A stretch of 64,000 nucleotides of DNA, taken from Chitinophaga pendula. Its GTDB lineage: Bacteria > Bacteroidota > Bacteroidia > Chitinophagales > Chitinophagaceae. The position numbers and the translations under genes were made by a program. Below the pieces are notes generated by a model. It made no database searches and was not told where the DNA came from. It saw only the letters and a program-made list of their open reading frames with translations. Positions within the stretch are counted from its first letter, which is position 1. Each line of letters opens with the position of its first letter. The DNA lies in assembly GCF_020386615.1 (NCBI RefSeq), contig NZ_CP077769.1, forward strand, positions 434,001 through 498,000, read 5' to 3'. Positions 25,939 to 35,292 of this stretch are shown piece by piece.

Positions 25939-27603
25939 ATGGGGACAAAAAAATTAAGCATTGTTACACTAAGCCTGTTCGCCGTTATTATCACTTCCTG
26001 CGGACACCGGCAATCAGCGCCAAAAGAAGAGGAGATCGTACAACGGGTAGAAGAGCTACCGGAAGTGATACCGGAGAATATTGCGGACCGTTTACAATTT
26101 ATTGCAGACAACAAGCAGCGGATGGAAGATACTGTGGGGGTATTGCGTATGTCGGCGCTGGAATATTATTACCGGCAGCATGATAATACGGCGCAATGGT
26201 CTGCCGACGGGAGGGCCAGTGATGCAGCTACGCAGATGCTGTCTTGTATAGAGCGGGCGGATGAAGCAGGGTTGTTGCCCGGGCAATATCATTTGCGGGG
26301 ATTGAGCAAGGCGATGGAGCAGGTATCGGCGGATACTTCTGCGCGCAAGAATGCGGCATTGTGGGCCAAGATAGATGTGATGATGACGGATGCTTTTATG
26401 AAGATGGCGACGCACCTGCATTATGGGATGGGGCCGAGGGATAGTGTGACGTTGCGGAAAGATTCTTTGTTTTCTGATACGGCATTGACGCAGATGCTGG
26501 ATCAGGCGTTACAGCAGCATAATGTAACGGCGGTATTGCACGATCTGGAGCCGAAGTATGCCGGTTATACGGCGCTCAAAGAGGGGCTGGCAGCCTTTAA
26601 GCGGGCATATGCCGGTCGTAGCTGGGATACGTTGCCACAGCAGTATACAGATACGCTGGCGTTCAAATACCTGTTGCGCAACCGGCTGGTGCAAGGAGGG
26701 TACCTGGATACGGCGGGGCGTGCGGCAGATACATCGATATTAAAGCAGGGAGTGAAAGCGTTCCAGGAAGCCTTTAACATGTACGCGGATGGGAAGGCCG
26801 GTAAGAAAACGATCGCGATGATGAACCGGTCTGTTGCCGATTGGGAAGCACAGGTCGCTGTTAATTTTGACAGGTGGCGTAAGCTGCCGGACAGTCTGCC
26901 ATCCCGTTATATAATGGTGAACGTGCCAGCATTCAAGCTGATGGTGTCGGATAGTGGCGCGGTGGTGCTGGAGTCGCGGGTGATTGTAGGATCGCCGCGT
27001 AACCGTACACCGTTGCTGAATTCCGTGATGACCAACTTCGTACTTTTCCCTTACTGGCGAGTACCCTACAGTATTGTATTCAAGGAGATGCTGCCGGCCA
27101 TTAAAAGGAATGTGGGTTACCTGGCGAGCAGGAACCTGGAGGTGATCGATCATCACGGTGATGCGGTAGATCCTCATACGATAGACTGGAGTAAGCTGGA
27201 TAAGGGGCACTTCCCTTATGTGTTGCGGCAGATGGACGGTGTGGAGAACTCGCTGGGGGTGATGAAGTTCAACTTCATGAATGCCTACAGTGTATACCTG
27301 CATGATACTAACAGCCGTGGATTATTTAAGAATGCATACCGGGCGCTGAGCCATGGTTGTGTGCGTGTGCAGCAGTGGGATAGCCTGGCGATGTACCTGA
27401 TCCGGCAGGATACCGTGTTGCATCCGCGAGATAGTGTACGGGCGTGGCTGGCGAGAGAGGAGAAGAAGCAGATCAATTTCAGTCCTCGGATACCCATTTA
27501 TATCCGTTATTTCAGTGCGGAGGGGATAGATGGCCGTTTGGTATTCCACGAGGATATTTACGGAGAGGATCGTCGTCTGCTGCGCAGGATGGGGTATAAA
27601 TAA
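25939..27603 (+). CDS. Murein L,D-transpeptidase, YcbB-type lipoprotein
   Basis: The chosen ATG at 25939 puts a lipobox (VIITSC) right after the hydrophobic segment; an ATG at 25867 is in frame but adds an untypical extension. The 554 residues include an N-terminal scaffold, a peptidoglycan-binding-like helical part (GVKAFQEAFNMYADGKAGKK, about 295-315), and a YkuD-type catalytic domain. The catalytic motif is SHGCVRVQ with Cys474. These enzymes make 3-3 cross-links in peptidoglycan, here anchored as a lipoprotein. Length and domain order match the YcbB family. It stands alone between two terminators. Confidence 0.92.
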   Translation: MGTKKLSIVTLSLFAVIITSCGHRQSAPKEEEIVQRVEELPEVIPENIADRLQFIADNKQRMEDTVGVLRMSALEYYYRQHDNTAQWSADGRASDAATQMLSCIERADEAGLLPGQYHLRGLSKAMEQVSADTSARKNAALWAKIDVMMTDAFMKMATHLHYGMGPRDSVTLRKDSLFSDTALTQMLDQALQQHNVTAVLHDLEPKYAGYTALKEGLAAFKRAYAGRSWDTLPQQYTDTLAFKYLLRNRLVQGGYLDTAGRAADTSILKQGVKAFQEAFNMYADGKAGKKTIAMMNRSVADWEAQVAVNFDRWRKLPDSLPSRYIMVNVPAFKLMVSDSGAVVLESRVIVGSPRNRTPLLNSVMTNFVLFPYWRVPYSIVFKEMLPAIKRNVGYLASRNLEVIDHHGDAVDPHTIDWSKLDKGHFPYVLRQMDGVENSLGVMKFNFMNAYSVYLHDTNSRGLFKNAYRALSHGCVRVQQWDSLAMYLIRQDTVLHPRDSVRAWLAREEKKQINFSPRIPIYIRYFSAEGIDGRLVFHEDIYGEDRRLLRRMGYK

Positions 27604-27627
27604 ACAGGATATTAAGTAGGATGATAT

Positions 27628-27660
27628 GCGCATCTGCCGTAAGGGAGGTGCGCTTTTTTT
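27628..27660 (+). terminator. Terminator of the L,D-transpeptidase gene
   Basis: Stem GCGCATCT with AGGTGCGC (one G-T pair), a 10-nt loop, then seven T. It lies 25 bp after the stop. Confidence 0.8.
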
Positions 27661-27668
27661 ATGGAGAT

Positions 27669-27699
27669 AAAAAAAGCGTACCGGTGGAAGCCGGTACGC
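27669..27699 (-). terminator. Terminator of the isocitrate dehydrogenase gene (minus strand)
   Basis: On the minus strand a perfect stem (GCGTACCGG with CCGGTACGC, 6-nt loop) is followed by seven T. It lies 23 bp after the stop at 27723. Confidence 0.85.
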
Positions 27700-27722
27700 C
27701 TTGAAGACGGTATTGAAAGAAA

Positions 27723-28955
27723 TTACTTGTTCAGTTTGGCTTTCAGTGCTTCGTTGAGTGCTTCCAGGAACTCTTCGGTGTAGAGGTAGTGTTTGCCATG
27801 CTCTACTTTGTTGCCATGGATACAAACGGCGAGGTCTTTGGTCATTTTGCCGCTTTCTACGGTTTCGATACATACCTGCTCGAGGGCGTGGCAGAAGTCG
27901 ATCAGTTCCTGGTTGTTATCCAGGCGGCCGCGGAATTCGAGACCACGTGTCCATGCGAAGATGGAGGCGATAGGGTTGGTAGAGGTAGGTTTACCAGCCT
28001 GGTGGTCGCGGTAGTGACGGGTAACGGTACCGTGGGCAGCTTCTGCTTCCATGGTTTTACCATCCGGTGTTACGAGGGTGGAGGTCATGAGGCCGAGGGA
28101 GCCGAAGCCTTGTGCAACGGTGTCGGATTGTACGTCGCCATCGTAGTTTTTACAAGCCCATACGAAGTTACCATTCCATTTGAGGGCGCTGGCTACCATG
28201 TCATCGATGAGGCGATGTTCGTAGGTGAGGCCCTGTTTTTCGAATTCAGCTTTGAATTCGTTGTTATAGATCTCTTCAAAGATGTCTTTGAAGCGGCCAT
28301 CGTATTTTTTGAGAATGGTGTTTTTGGTGCTCAGGTAGAGCGGCCATTTTTTCATGAGGGCCTGGTTGAAGCAGGCGCGGGCGAATCCGATGATGGATTC
28401 GTCGGTATTGTACATAGCGAGGGCAACACCATCGCCTTTGAAGTTGTATACTTCGTGTTGGATGGTTTCTCCGTTTTCGCCTTCGAAGGTGATGGTGAGT
28501 TTACCTTTACCTTTTGTTACGAAGTCGGTAGCGCGGTATTGGTCGCCGAAAGCGTGACGGCCGATGCAGATGGGAGCCGTCCAGTTAGGAACGAGACGCG
28601 GTACGTTCTGCATTACGATGGGCTCACGGAATACGGTACCATCGAGGATGTTGCGGATAGTACCGTTAGGCGACTTCCACATTTGTTTCAAGTTGAATTC
28701 AGTTACGCGGGCTTCATCGGGCGTGATGGTGGCGCATTTGATACCTACGCCTACTTCGCGGATAGCGTTAGCTGCATCTACGGTTACTTGGTCGTTGGTG
28801 GCGTCGCGGTGTTCTACGCCGAGGTCGAAGTATTTAATATCTACCTCCAAGTAAGGAAGTATCAGTTTGTCCTTTATGAATTTCCAGATGATCCTGGTCA
28901 TCTCGTCTCCATCCAGTTCTACTACCGGGTTTGCGACTTTGATTTTTTCAGCCAT
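27723..28955 (-). CDS. NADP-dependent isocitrate dehydrogenase, eukaryote-like family
   Basis: The ATG at 28955 ([20 protein letters not shown]) gives 410 residues; the longer open frame upstream is not coding. The sequence matches the homodimeric NADP-IDH type found in mitochondria and some bacteria: [53 protein letters not shown], and the metal and cofactor region [20 protein letters not shown]. It oxidises isocitrate to 2-oxoglutarate in the TCA cycle and makes NADPH. A second IDH of the bacterial type lies immediately upstream on the same strand. The perfect terminator after it marks the end of the unit. Confidence 0.95.
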   Translation of the reverse strand: MAEKIKVANPVVELDGDEMTRIIWKFIKDKLILPYLEVDIKYFDLGVEHRDATNDQVTVDAANAIREVGVGIKCATITPDEARVTEFNLKQMWKSPNGTIRNILDGTVFREPIVMQNVPRLVPNWTAPICIGRHAFGDQYRATDFVTKGKGKLTITFEGENGETIQHEVYNFKGDGVALAMYNTDESIIGFARACFNQALMKKWPLYLSTKNTILKKYDGRFKDIFEEIYNNEFKAEFEKQGLTYEHRLIDDMVASALKWNGNFVWACKNYDGDVQSDTVAQGFGSLGLMTSTLVTPDGKTMEAEAAHGTVTRHYRDHQAGKPTSTNPIASIFAWTRGLEFRGRLDNNQELIDFCHALEQVCIETVESGKMTKDLAVCIHGNKVEHGKHYLYTEEFLEALNEALKAKLNK

Positions 28956-29070
28956 TTCTGTTTGATTTTTAAAAAAGTTTAATAAGGTACAACTATTCAA
29001 GCCTAGGATAAACCTGAAATATACAATAACAGTGTGCAATTTCCAAGTGCCGTTTGGTCTATACACGGCA

Positions 29071-29136
29071 CAAGTTCCGTTTGCCGGATTGGCGTTGCCT
29101 GAGGGCGGCAATGCTGGTCGTAGCAAACGGAACTTG
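29071..29136. repeat. Nested hairpin between the two isocitrate dehydrogenase genes
   Basis: A perfect 14-bp inverted repeat (CAAGTTCCGTTTGC at 29071-29084, GCAAACGGAACTTG at 29123-29136) encloses a second stem (GCGTTGCC with GGCAATGC, one G-T pair). No T run follows on either strand. It lies 28 bp past the stop of the bacterial-type icd gene. Confidence 0.7.
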
Positions 29137-29164
29137 TAAATATCGGGGAAACAGCGATTGTGTG

Positions 29165-30430
29165 TTAGAGCTGTTTGATAACTTCGTCGGCGAACTCGGA
29201 GGTTTTCACCAGGGTGGCATCGTCCATCAGCTTGTAGAAGTCGATGGTGACGCGTTTGCGCATGATAGCGGTGCTGAGGCCATGTACGATGATATCTGCT
29301 GCTTCTTTCCATCCCATGTATTCCAGCATCATTACACCGCTGAGGATAACGGAAGAGGGGTTCATGGTGTTGGTATTGGCGAAGCGTGGAGCAGTACCGT
29401 GGGTGGCTTCGAATACGGCGTGGCCGGTGTTGTAGTTGATATTGGCACCGGGAGCGATACCGATACCACCAACGGCGGCAGCCAGTGCATCGGAAATATA
29501 GTCACCGTTCAGGTTGAGCGTAGCTACTACGGAGTAGTCCTGGGGCGCCAGGAGTATCTGCTGCAGGAAGTTGTCTGCTATGACATCTTTTATCAGGATC
29601 TTATTGTGTGCCAGTGCGATGTTGAGTTCTTTATTGGCAGTGTCTTCGTCCTGTTCTTTTTTGGTTTTTTCCCATTGCTCCCAGGTGTATACTTTATCGC
29701 CGAATTCGCGTGCGGCGAGTTCATAGCCCCAGTTTTTGAAGCCACCTTCGGTGAACTTCATGATGTTGCCTTTGTGCACGAGGGTAACAGAAGGGAGTTT
29801 ATGTGTGACAGCATAATCTATCGCTGCGCGGATAAGGCGTTCGGAGCCTTCTTTGGATACTGGTTTGATACCCAGAGAGGAGGTTTCCGGGAAGCGGATC
29901 TTTTTCACGCCCATTTCATTCTGGAGGAAATGGAGGAGTTTTTCAGCTTCCGGCGTACCGTACATGTATTCGATACCGGCATAGATATCTTCAGTGTTTT
30001 CACGGAAAATGACCATGTTCACTTTTTCGGGATGTTTAACGGGTGAAGGCACCTTGTTGAACCATCTGATAGGGCGTACACAGGCATAGAGGTCCAGTTC
30101 CTGGCGCATAGCCACGTTGAGGGAGCGGATACCGCCGCCTACTGGTGTGGAGAGAGGGCCTTTGATAGAAACGAGATACTCTTTGAGAGCGTCCAGGGTG
30201 GTGGCGGGCAGCCATTCTCCTGTTTCTGAAAAGGCTTTTTCACCTGCCAGTATTTCTTTCCACTCTATTTTCCTTTCACTGCCATAGGCTTTTTCTACAG
30301 CGGCGTCGAATACGCGGACACTGGCTTTCCAGATATCGGGCCCAATACCATCCCCTTCGATAAAAGGAATAATAGGATGATTAGGCACCTTTAACTGGCC
30401 GTTGATCATTGAAATTTTTTCTGCCGGCAT
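29165..30430 (-). CDS. icd: Isocitrate dehydrogenase, bacterial (Icd) family
   Basis: The ATG at 30430 ([20 protein letters not shown]) gives 421 residues, close to the 416 of E. coli Icd. The signature [20 protein letters not shown] carries the substrate serine and arginines, and [14 protein letters not shown] and [20 protein letters not shown] follow. In the cofactor loop I read HGTAPRF and [10 protein letters not shown] where E. coli has Lys-Tyr, Tyr and Arg as NADP determinants. Here these positions are Arg-Phe, Ile and Lys, so cofactor preference is uncertain. The enzyme makes 2-oxoglutarate in the TCA cycle. It lies beside an unrelated-family IDH, which is a notable redundancy. Confidence 0.94.
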   Translation of the reverse strand: MPAEKISMINGQLKVPNHPIIPFIEGDGIGPDIWKASVRVFDAAVEKAYGSERKIEWKEILAGEKAFSETGEWLPATTLDALKEYLVSIKGPLSTPVGGGIRSLNVAMRQELDLYACVRPIRWFNKVPSPVKHPEKVNMVIFRENTEDIYAGIEYMYGTPEAEKLLHFLQNEMGVKKIRFPETSSLGIKPVSKEGSERLIRAAIDYAVTHKLPSVTLVHKGNIMKFTEGGFKNWGYELAAREFGDKVYTWEQWEKTKKEQDEDTANKELNIALAHNKILIKDVIADNFLQQILLAPQDYSVVATLNLNGDYISDALAAAVGGIGIAPGANINYNTGHAVFEATHGTAPRFANTNTMNPSSVILSGVMMLEYMGWKEAADIIVHGLSTAIMRKRVTIDFYKLMDDATLVKTSEFADEVIKQL

Positions 30431-30472
30431 AATACACTTGCTTTGCGCGTTACTAATTATTGTAATCGTTCG

Positions 30473-30480
30473 CAAAGTTA
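30473..30480 (-). promoter_or_regulatory. Bacteroidota -7 element (TAACTTTG) for icd
   Basis: On the minus strand the site reads TAACTTTG, a perfect TAnnTTTG match about 45 bp before the ATG. No -33 TTG was identified. Confidence 0.45.
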
Positions 30481-30626
30481 CAGCATTTAGACCTGATCCG
30501 GCAGTACCTTTTCCTGCTTTCAACCGGTTTTTTCCCTTGTTCAGCGGTAAGTGGTGGCCGGAGGCGCTGCCAGTGCTTAATTTAGTGGCCGCAACATATC
30601 ACTGATTCCTGTTATTTTGTGCATAA

Positions 30627-31649
30627 ATGAAGAAGAAGCTACTGATCGTATTGGGGTTGCTGGTGTTCTGCCATCTTTACGTATTGCAGTTGCAGTTGGT
30701 GGAGAGCTTGTCGACCGGCAGGTTCGATTACCATCCGGACGCCCCCTTTTTCCTGTTCCTGGACTGTCTGATCTCCATATACAGTGTGCAGCTGGCCAGG
30801 CGTTGGTTCCGGCGACGGCGTGAGCGTCATCTGCCTTCTCCGCTGGTGGAGCTGGGGGGCAGTATTCCTATTTTCATGGCGGGTACCCTGGCCTATATCA
30901 TACTGGTGGAGCAGGCCATATTCGGCAAGCCGATCGAGCCGAAGCACCTATTGGGTAATATGGTGGTATTGTCGTTGTTGCACCTGATCATCGGGAGTGT
31001 GTATATCGCTATCAACTATTTTTCTACCAGTACCCGGATGAGCCGTAAGCTGCTCGCGGCTTCGCGGGCTCATGCCGATACTCAGATCAAGCTGTTGCAG
31101 CAGCAGCTGGACCCTCATTTCCTGTTCAACAACCTGAATGTGTTGTCCAGCCTGGTGCATAAGGATGCAGACCGGGCGGAGGAGTTTATCCACCGGTTTG
31201 CGGAGTTGTACCGGCATATGTTGCAGGTGGGTAAGAAAGAGCTGACGCTGGTGAGTGAGGAGATCATGTTATTGCAGCATTATATTTACCTGATCGACCA
31301 GCGTTTCCCCGGTGCTTACCAGTTCCAGCTGGCGTTGCCGGAGGGGGTGCAGGAAACTTATCTGCCTTCGGGGACGTTGCAGTTGCTGGCGGAGAATGTG
31401 ATCAAACATAACCAGGTGAACTATGCGGTGCCGTTGAAGGTGAAATTGTATGCGGATGAAGACCGGCTGGTGATGGAGAACCAGCGCCGCAACAGGGTGT
31501 TGGACCCCGGGGTATCTACGGGTACGGGGCTGACGAACCTGCGTGCGCGCTATACATTGTTAACAGACCGTCAGATCGTTGTAAAGATGGCGGAGGAGCT
31601 GTTCTCGGTGCAGTTCCCGGTCATAAAAGTGCTTCGTGTATGCAAGTGA
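30627..31649 (+). CDS. LytS-type sensor histidine kinase (pair 1)
   Basis: It encodes 340 residues. Four membrane segments lie in the first 130 residues. The cytoplasmic part has the His_kinase motif LQQQLDPHFLFNNLNVLSSL with the phospho-His, and an ATPase domain with LLAENVIKHNQ (N box) and GTGLTNLRARY (G box). It is of the short LytS/YehU-like class that has no large extracellular sensor domain, so the stimulus is probably in or near the membrane. The gene overlaps the following LytTR regulator by 10 bp, so the two are co-expressed and translationally coupled. The signal is unknown. Confidence 0.92.
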   Translation: MKKKLLIVLGLLVFCHLYVLQLQLVESLSTGRFDYHPDAPFFLFLDCLISIYSVQLARRWFRRRRERHLPSPLVELGGSIPIFMAGTLAYIILVEQAIFGKPIEPKHLLGNMVVLSLLHLIIGSVYIAINYFSTSTRMSRKLLAASRAHADTQIKLLQQQLDPHFLFNNLNVLSSLVHKDADRAEEFIHRFAELYRHMLQVGKKELTLVSEEIMLLQHYIYLIDQRFPGAYQFQLALPEGVQETYLPSGTLQLLAENVIKHNQVNYAVPLKVKLYADEDRLVMENQRRNRVLDPGVSTGTGLTNLRARYTLLTDRQIVVKMAEELFSVQFPVIKVLRVCK

Positions 31650-32398
31650 TCATACTGGAAGATGAGCCATTGGCAGGGGAAAAGCTGCAGCATTTCCTGG
31701 AGCGTTATGATTCGGCGATACAGGTGGCTGCCATATTGCCCAGTATTACCGCTACGGTGGAGTGGTTGCAGGAGCATCCGCAGCCGGACCTGATCCTGTC
31801 AGACATTGAGCTGCTGGACGGTAATATTTTCTCGTTGTACCAGCAACTGTCATTACGCTGTCCGGTGATTTTCTGTACTTCCCACGACCAGTTCCTGTTG
31901 CATGCTTTTGAGACGAATGGTATTGCTTATTTGATCAAGCCATTCAGTTTTGACAAGTTCCGGCAGGCGATGGATAAGTATGCATTGTTACGGCGGCCGT
32001 TGGTGTCGGATGAGCTGGTGCGGCAGGTGGCGGAGCAGTTGCGGCATACGCATCAGCCGGTGTACCGGGAGCGGTTTACGGTGCGGGTAAAGGACGGGAT
32101 CATTTTATTGGCGGTGGAGGACATCCAATATTTCTATTCGGAGTATAGTGTGACAGTGGCGGTGGACAAGCAGCAGCAGAAACATTTGTTGTCGGAGACG
32201 CTGGATGGGGTGATGGAGCTGGTAGACCCTGACATGTTCTTCCGGGTGAACAGGGGTGAGATCATCCGGCTGGACAGTATTGCGGCGATGACGCCTTATT
32301 TCGGCGACCGGCTGAGTGTGCGGCTGAAGGGGATCACCCGGCAGTTTGTGACCAGTACCAGCCGGACGGCAGCGTTCAGGAAGTGGATCTGCCGGTAG
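31640..32398 (+). CDS. LytTR-family response regulator (pair 1)
   Basis: It encodes 252 residues. The receiver domain (1-120) has the acidic pair EDE near the N-terminus, the phospho-acceptor Asp in LILSDIELLDG, and the conserved Lys in AYLIKPF. The C-terminal LytTR DNA-binding domain (about 145-250) includes RFTVRVKDGIILLAVEDIQY and FRVNRGEIIRLDSI. It is the partner of the kinase that overlaps it by 10 bp. Such regulators bind promoter repeats of about 9-12 bp; I could not assign sites here. The next gene is a GDSL hydrolase 80 bp downstream, which may be a target. Confidence 0.93.
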   Translation: MQVIILEDEPLAGEKLQHFLERYDSAIQVAAILPSITATVEWLQEHPQPDLILSDIELLDGNIFSLYQQLSLRCPVIFCTSHDQFLLHAFETNGIAYLIKPFSFDKFRQAMDKYALLRRPLVSDELVRQVAEQLRHTHQPVYRERFTVRVKDGIILLAVEDIQYFYSEYSVTVAVDKQQQKHLLSETLDGVMELVDPDMFFRVNRGEIIRLDSIAAMTPYFGDRLSVRLKGITRQFVTSTSRTAAFRKWICR

Positions 32399-32478
32399 GC
32401 GGTTATTCCTGAGAGCGGCATTGAACTTTTCGGGGAGAAGTGTACGTATATAAGGTAATTTTTATCCCCTCTTGGAGT

Positions 32479-33177
32479 ATGCGCAGATTAATCTTATTTT
32501 GCTTAACCATACTATTGATCAACAGTGAAAAGAACTGGGCAGCTATGCAATCACCCTTACCCATTCAAGATACGACCCTTACTTACCTGGCATTGGGAGA
32601 CAGTTACACGATCGGAGAAAGTGTAACGGAGCCGGAGCGTTTCCCGGAGCAGGCGGTTGCGTTGCTGGCCAGAAGGGGTATACGGGTGGCATCTCCCCGT
32701 ATCATTGCCATTACAGGGTGGACAACTGATGAGTTAGCACAAGCCATTCAAGCGGCTGGTATAAAGACAACCTACCACATCGTGACCTTGCTCATAGGGG
32801 TCAACAACCAATATCGAGGCCGTAGCCTGGAAGAGTACCGGGTACAGTTTGCGCAGTTACTGGAGCAGGCCATTGCATTTGCCGGTGGGGATGTGCGGAG
32901 GGTAGTGGTGTTATCCATTCCGGATTGGGGCGTCACGCCTTATGCAGAAGGTAGGGACCGGGCCCAGATCGCCACCGAGATAGATGCTTTCAATGCAGCG
33001 AACAAGGCGATTACCTTACGGTATGGCGCCGGTTATCTGGATATTACGCCGGTGTCGAGGCAGGGCGCTACGGATGCGACCCTACAGGCGGCAGACGGAC
33101 TACATCCATCTGGCAAACAGTATACGCTGTGGGCGCAACGGTTATCGTTGCTGCTGGCTGACATAGCTGCTTTATAG
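32479..33177 (+). CDS. SGNH/GDSL hydrolase, exported
   Basis: The ATG at 32479 gives 232 residues; the GTG start 39 bp upstream is less likely. A hydrophobic N-terminus (MRRLILFCLTILLINSEKNW) acts as a signal peptide. Block I is LALGDSYTIGES with the nucleophile Ser, a conserved Gly is in ITGWTTDE, Asn in LLIGVNNQYRG, and the Asp-x-x-His pair in ADGLHPSGKQY. These four blocks define SGNH esterases and lipases. It probably acts in the periplasm on an ester-linked lipid or acyl group. It may belong with the two-component pair upstream. Confidence 0.9.
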   Translation: MRRLILFCLTILLINSEKNWAAMQSPLPIQDTTLTYLALGDSYTIGESVTEPERFPEQAVALLARRGIRVASPRIIAITGWTTDELAQAIQAAGIKTTYHIVTLLIGVNNQYRGRSLEEYRVQFAQLLEQAIAFAGGDVRRVVVLSIPDWGVTPYAEGRDRAQIATEIDAFNAANKAITLRYGAGYLDITPVSRQGATDATLQAADGLHPSGKQYTLWAQRLSLLLADIAAL

Positions 33178-33223
33178 CCACCTGCCATCATCATTTGTTA
33201 ATACTGGGACAGGAACTTCCTCT

Positions 33224-33913
33224 ATGTCTCTGAAAAACCCTTTTATGGAACGCCATATCGTTAAAATTTTATCCACAGTACCCGTTACGCATGATGTAAG
33301 ACGCATTAAAGTCAGCAAGCCGGAGGGTTATCATTTCCTGCCAGGGCAGGCTACGGAGGTATCCCTGCATAAGCCGGGCTGGGAGGAGGAGCGTCGGCCT
33401 TTTACGTTTACAGGACTGAATGATTGGGACCACCTGGAATTTACCATTAAGATCTATAAGGACCGTCATAGTGTGACAGCGGGTATTTCCCAGCTCCGGG
33501 AGGGAGATGAGCTGCTATTGCATGATGTATGGGGGGCCATTCAGTATAAGGGAGAAGGCACCTTCATTGCGGGCGGAGCCGGGGTAACACCATTTATTGC
33601 CATTTTCAGGCAGCTGGAGCAGGATGGGAAGATCGGGGGTAACCAGCTGATCTTTTCCAATAAAACCCGGGAGGATGTGATCCTGGAAGAGGAGTGGCGC
33701 CGTATGCTGGGAGACCGTTTTATCCCTACCCTTACCAAAGTGCCGGCAGAAGGTTATGAGCACCGGCGTATCGACGAGGCCTATCTGAAGGAGAAGGTAG
33801 GTGATTTCAGCCGTCAGTTCTATATCTGCGGGCCTGATCCGATGGTACAGCAACTGAAGGAGACACTGACCCGGCTGACGGGTAATGATAAACTGATCAC
33901 CATCGAAATATAA
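33224..33913 (+). CDS. Ferredoxin/flavodoxin-NADP reductase-like flavoprotein
   Basis: It encodes 229 residues from the ATG at 33224; a second in-frame ATG lies at 33245. An FAD-binding barrel comes first, with the RRPFTFTGLND motif (family form RxYS/T). The NAD(P)-binding part has GGAGVTPFIAIFRQL and CGPDPMVQQL, typical of the ferredoxin-NADP reductase superfamily. There is no 2Fe-2S domain, so electrons must pass to or from a separate carrier. The protein is cytoplasmic and probably moves electrons between NAD(P)H and a ferredoxin or flavodoxin. The partner is not in this window. Confidence 0.88.
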   Translation: MSLKNPFMERHIVKILSTVPVTHDVRRIKVSKPEGYHFLPGQATEVSLHKPGWEEERRPFTFTGLNDWDHLEFTIKIYKDRHSVTAGISQLREGDELLLHDVWGAIQYKGEGTFIAGGAGVTPFIAIFRQLEQDGKIGGNQLIFSNKTREDVILEEEWRRMLGDRFIPTLTKVPAEGYEHRRIDEAYLKEKVGDFSRQFYICGPDPMVQQLKETLTRLTGNDKLITIEI

Positions 33914-34061
33914 CGTTATGGCACGCGGCTGAGTGTCCGGCCGTTGGCCTTTGTTCCCTGCCTGTTCACCGACTGTCCTGCTGACCCATCGCAGGAGCGG
34001 AAGATTTCACCGTTATTTTACCGCCGTTTACCGGAAGTCATGCTTTTTTGGCCTAAATACG

Positions 34062-34093
34062 TTTGAAATACCACGTATAGCGGGTTAGTTTTG
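34062..34093 (+). promoter_or_regulatory. Complete Bacteroidota promoter for the LiaF-like gene
   Basis: TTTG (34062-34065), a 20-bp spacer and TAGTTTTG (34086-34093) fit the sigma-ABfr consensus exactly. Transcription would begin near 34100, about a dozen bases before the ATG at 34113. Confidence 0.75.
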
Positions 34094-34112
34094 TATCATA
34101 AATTTTAAAAGT

Positions 34113-34862
34113 ATGGCATATCAATATAACGATACCGATACCAGTGATCAAAGGATAGCGCGCCGCAGACCTAAACGGGCAATAGGAGGGCTGATACTGG
34201 TAATAGTAGGAGGTTTTTTATTAATAGACCAGTTGGATTTGAACTTGCCGTCCTGGATAGTATCCTGGCAGATGATCCTGATTGTAGTAGGGTTGCTGGT
34301 AGGTATCAAACATCAGTTCCGGGGAGGCGCCTGGCTGATCATGATGACGGTGGGTGGTGTGTTTCTGTTAAGAGAAATGGAAATCATCCACTTCGACATA
34401 TTCCGGTTTATATGGCCGGCGGCATTGATTGGATTGGGTATTATGATCTTGTTGAAAAGGGACCGCCCGCATATGTGGCGTCGCAATTACGAGCTGAAGG
34501 ACGACAAGGATAGTGAAGACCACCTGGACTGTGTGGCTATTTTCGGCTCGGACAACAGGATGATCCTGAACAAGCGGTTGAAGGGCGGGGATCTGACGGC
34601 GGTATTTGGTGGGATAGATCTGAACCTGACACAGGCGGATTTTGAGGATACGATCAGCCTGAACGTACACGCCATATTTGGTGGTATTGAGCTGGTGGTA
34701 CCGGCGCACTGGGATGTGAAACTGGAGGTGAACACTATTATGGGCGGTATAGAAGACAAGCGGTTCCCGGAACTGATCGGGGGCACGATGCCGACCAAAA
34801 CGCTGATCCTGAAGGGGAGTGCGATCATGGGCGGAATAGAGATCAAGAGTTATCCTTCCTGA
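34113..34862 (+). CDS. LiaF-like cell-envelope stress protein
   Basis: It encodes 249 residues. Four membrane segments lie between residues 24 and 111, and the C-terminal half is a right-handed, repeat-like domain with recurring short units such as AVFGGIDLNL, AIFGGIELVVP, TIMGGIEDK and AIMGGIEIK. This is the LiaF_C-like domain seen with DUF5668-type membrane parts. In Firmicutes LiaF controls the LiaSR antibiotic-response pair. Here a LytS/LytTR pair follows closely, and a canonical promoter precedes the gene. A role in envelope stress sensing is plausible but not shown. Confidence 0.88.
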   Translation: MAYQYNDTDTSDQRIARRRPKRAIGGLILVIVGGFLLIDQLDLNLPSWIVSWQMILIVVGLLVGIKHQFRGGAWLIMMTVGGVFLLREMEIIHFDIFRFIWPAALIGLGIMILLKRDRPHMWRRNYELKDDKDSEDHLDCVAIFGSDNRMILNKRLKGGDLTAVFGGIDLNLTQADFEDTISLNVHAIFGGIELVVPAHWDVKLEVNTIMGGIEDKRFPELIGGTMPTKTLILKGSAIMGGIEIKSYPS

Positions 34863-34928
34863 TAAGACACGGATTATCTATCGTTTGGCTATAATAATTA
34901 TCACACTTACTTTTTAAAAACTACTCAT

Positions 34929-35282
34929 ATGCAATGGTTTGTCGCAAAGGTTGTATACCAGATCATCAGCGGTAATGGTAACCATCTGCCCCAGTTTGAC
35001 GAGCAGTTAAGGCTTATTAATGCTGACAACAAGCAGGCTGCCTGGAAGAAGGCTTGTGAGATAGGTTTACAGGAGCAATATGCTTTTAAGAACCAGAAGC
35101 AGGAGCTGGTAGAGTGGAAATTTATCAACGTACCGGAACTGTTCATGCTGGACCAGCTGTCTGACGGTATGGAATTGTATTCCAGGATAGAGGAGCCTGG
35201 CAATGCGGCGACTTACCTGGCCTGGTTACAATCGAAATCGGCGCAACTGGAAGATCAGCGTTATGCAGAGATCAGTGCGTGA
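34929..35282 (+). CDS. DUF4288 domain protein
   Basis: It encodes 117 residues from the ATG at 34929. MQWFVAKVVYQIISGNGNHL and EQLRLINADNKQAAWKKACE, then VEWKFINVPELF, match the short DUF4288 family of soluble proteins, whose function is unknown. It lies 66 bp after the LiaF-like gene and just before a histidine kinase gene, on the same strand, so all may be in one transcript. There are no cysteines beyond one and no catalytic motif visible. Confidence 0.8.
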   Translation: MQWFVAKVVYQIISGNGNHLPQFDEQLRLINADNKQAAWKKACEIGLQEQYAFKNQKQELVEWKFINVPELFMLDQLSDGMELYSRIEEPGNAATYLAWLQSKSAQLEDQRYAEISA

Positions 35283-35292
35283 GTGCTGACTG

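Noticed and set aside
27789..28982. Plus-strand ORF of 397 codons over the NADP-IDH gene
   Set aside because: It is antisense to a clear IDH; its Val, Phe and Gly-rich sequence reflects codon bias of the real gene and matches no family.
29054..30046. Plus-strand ORF of 330 codons over icd
   Set aside because: Antisense to a well-conserved enzyme; no family likeness and no promoter.
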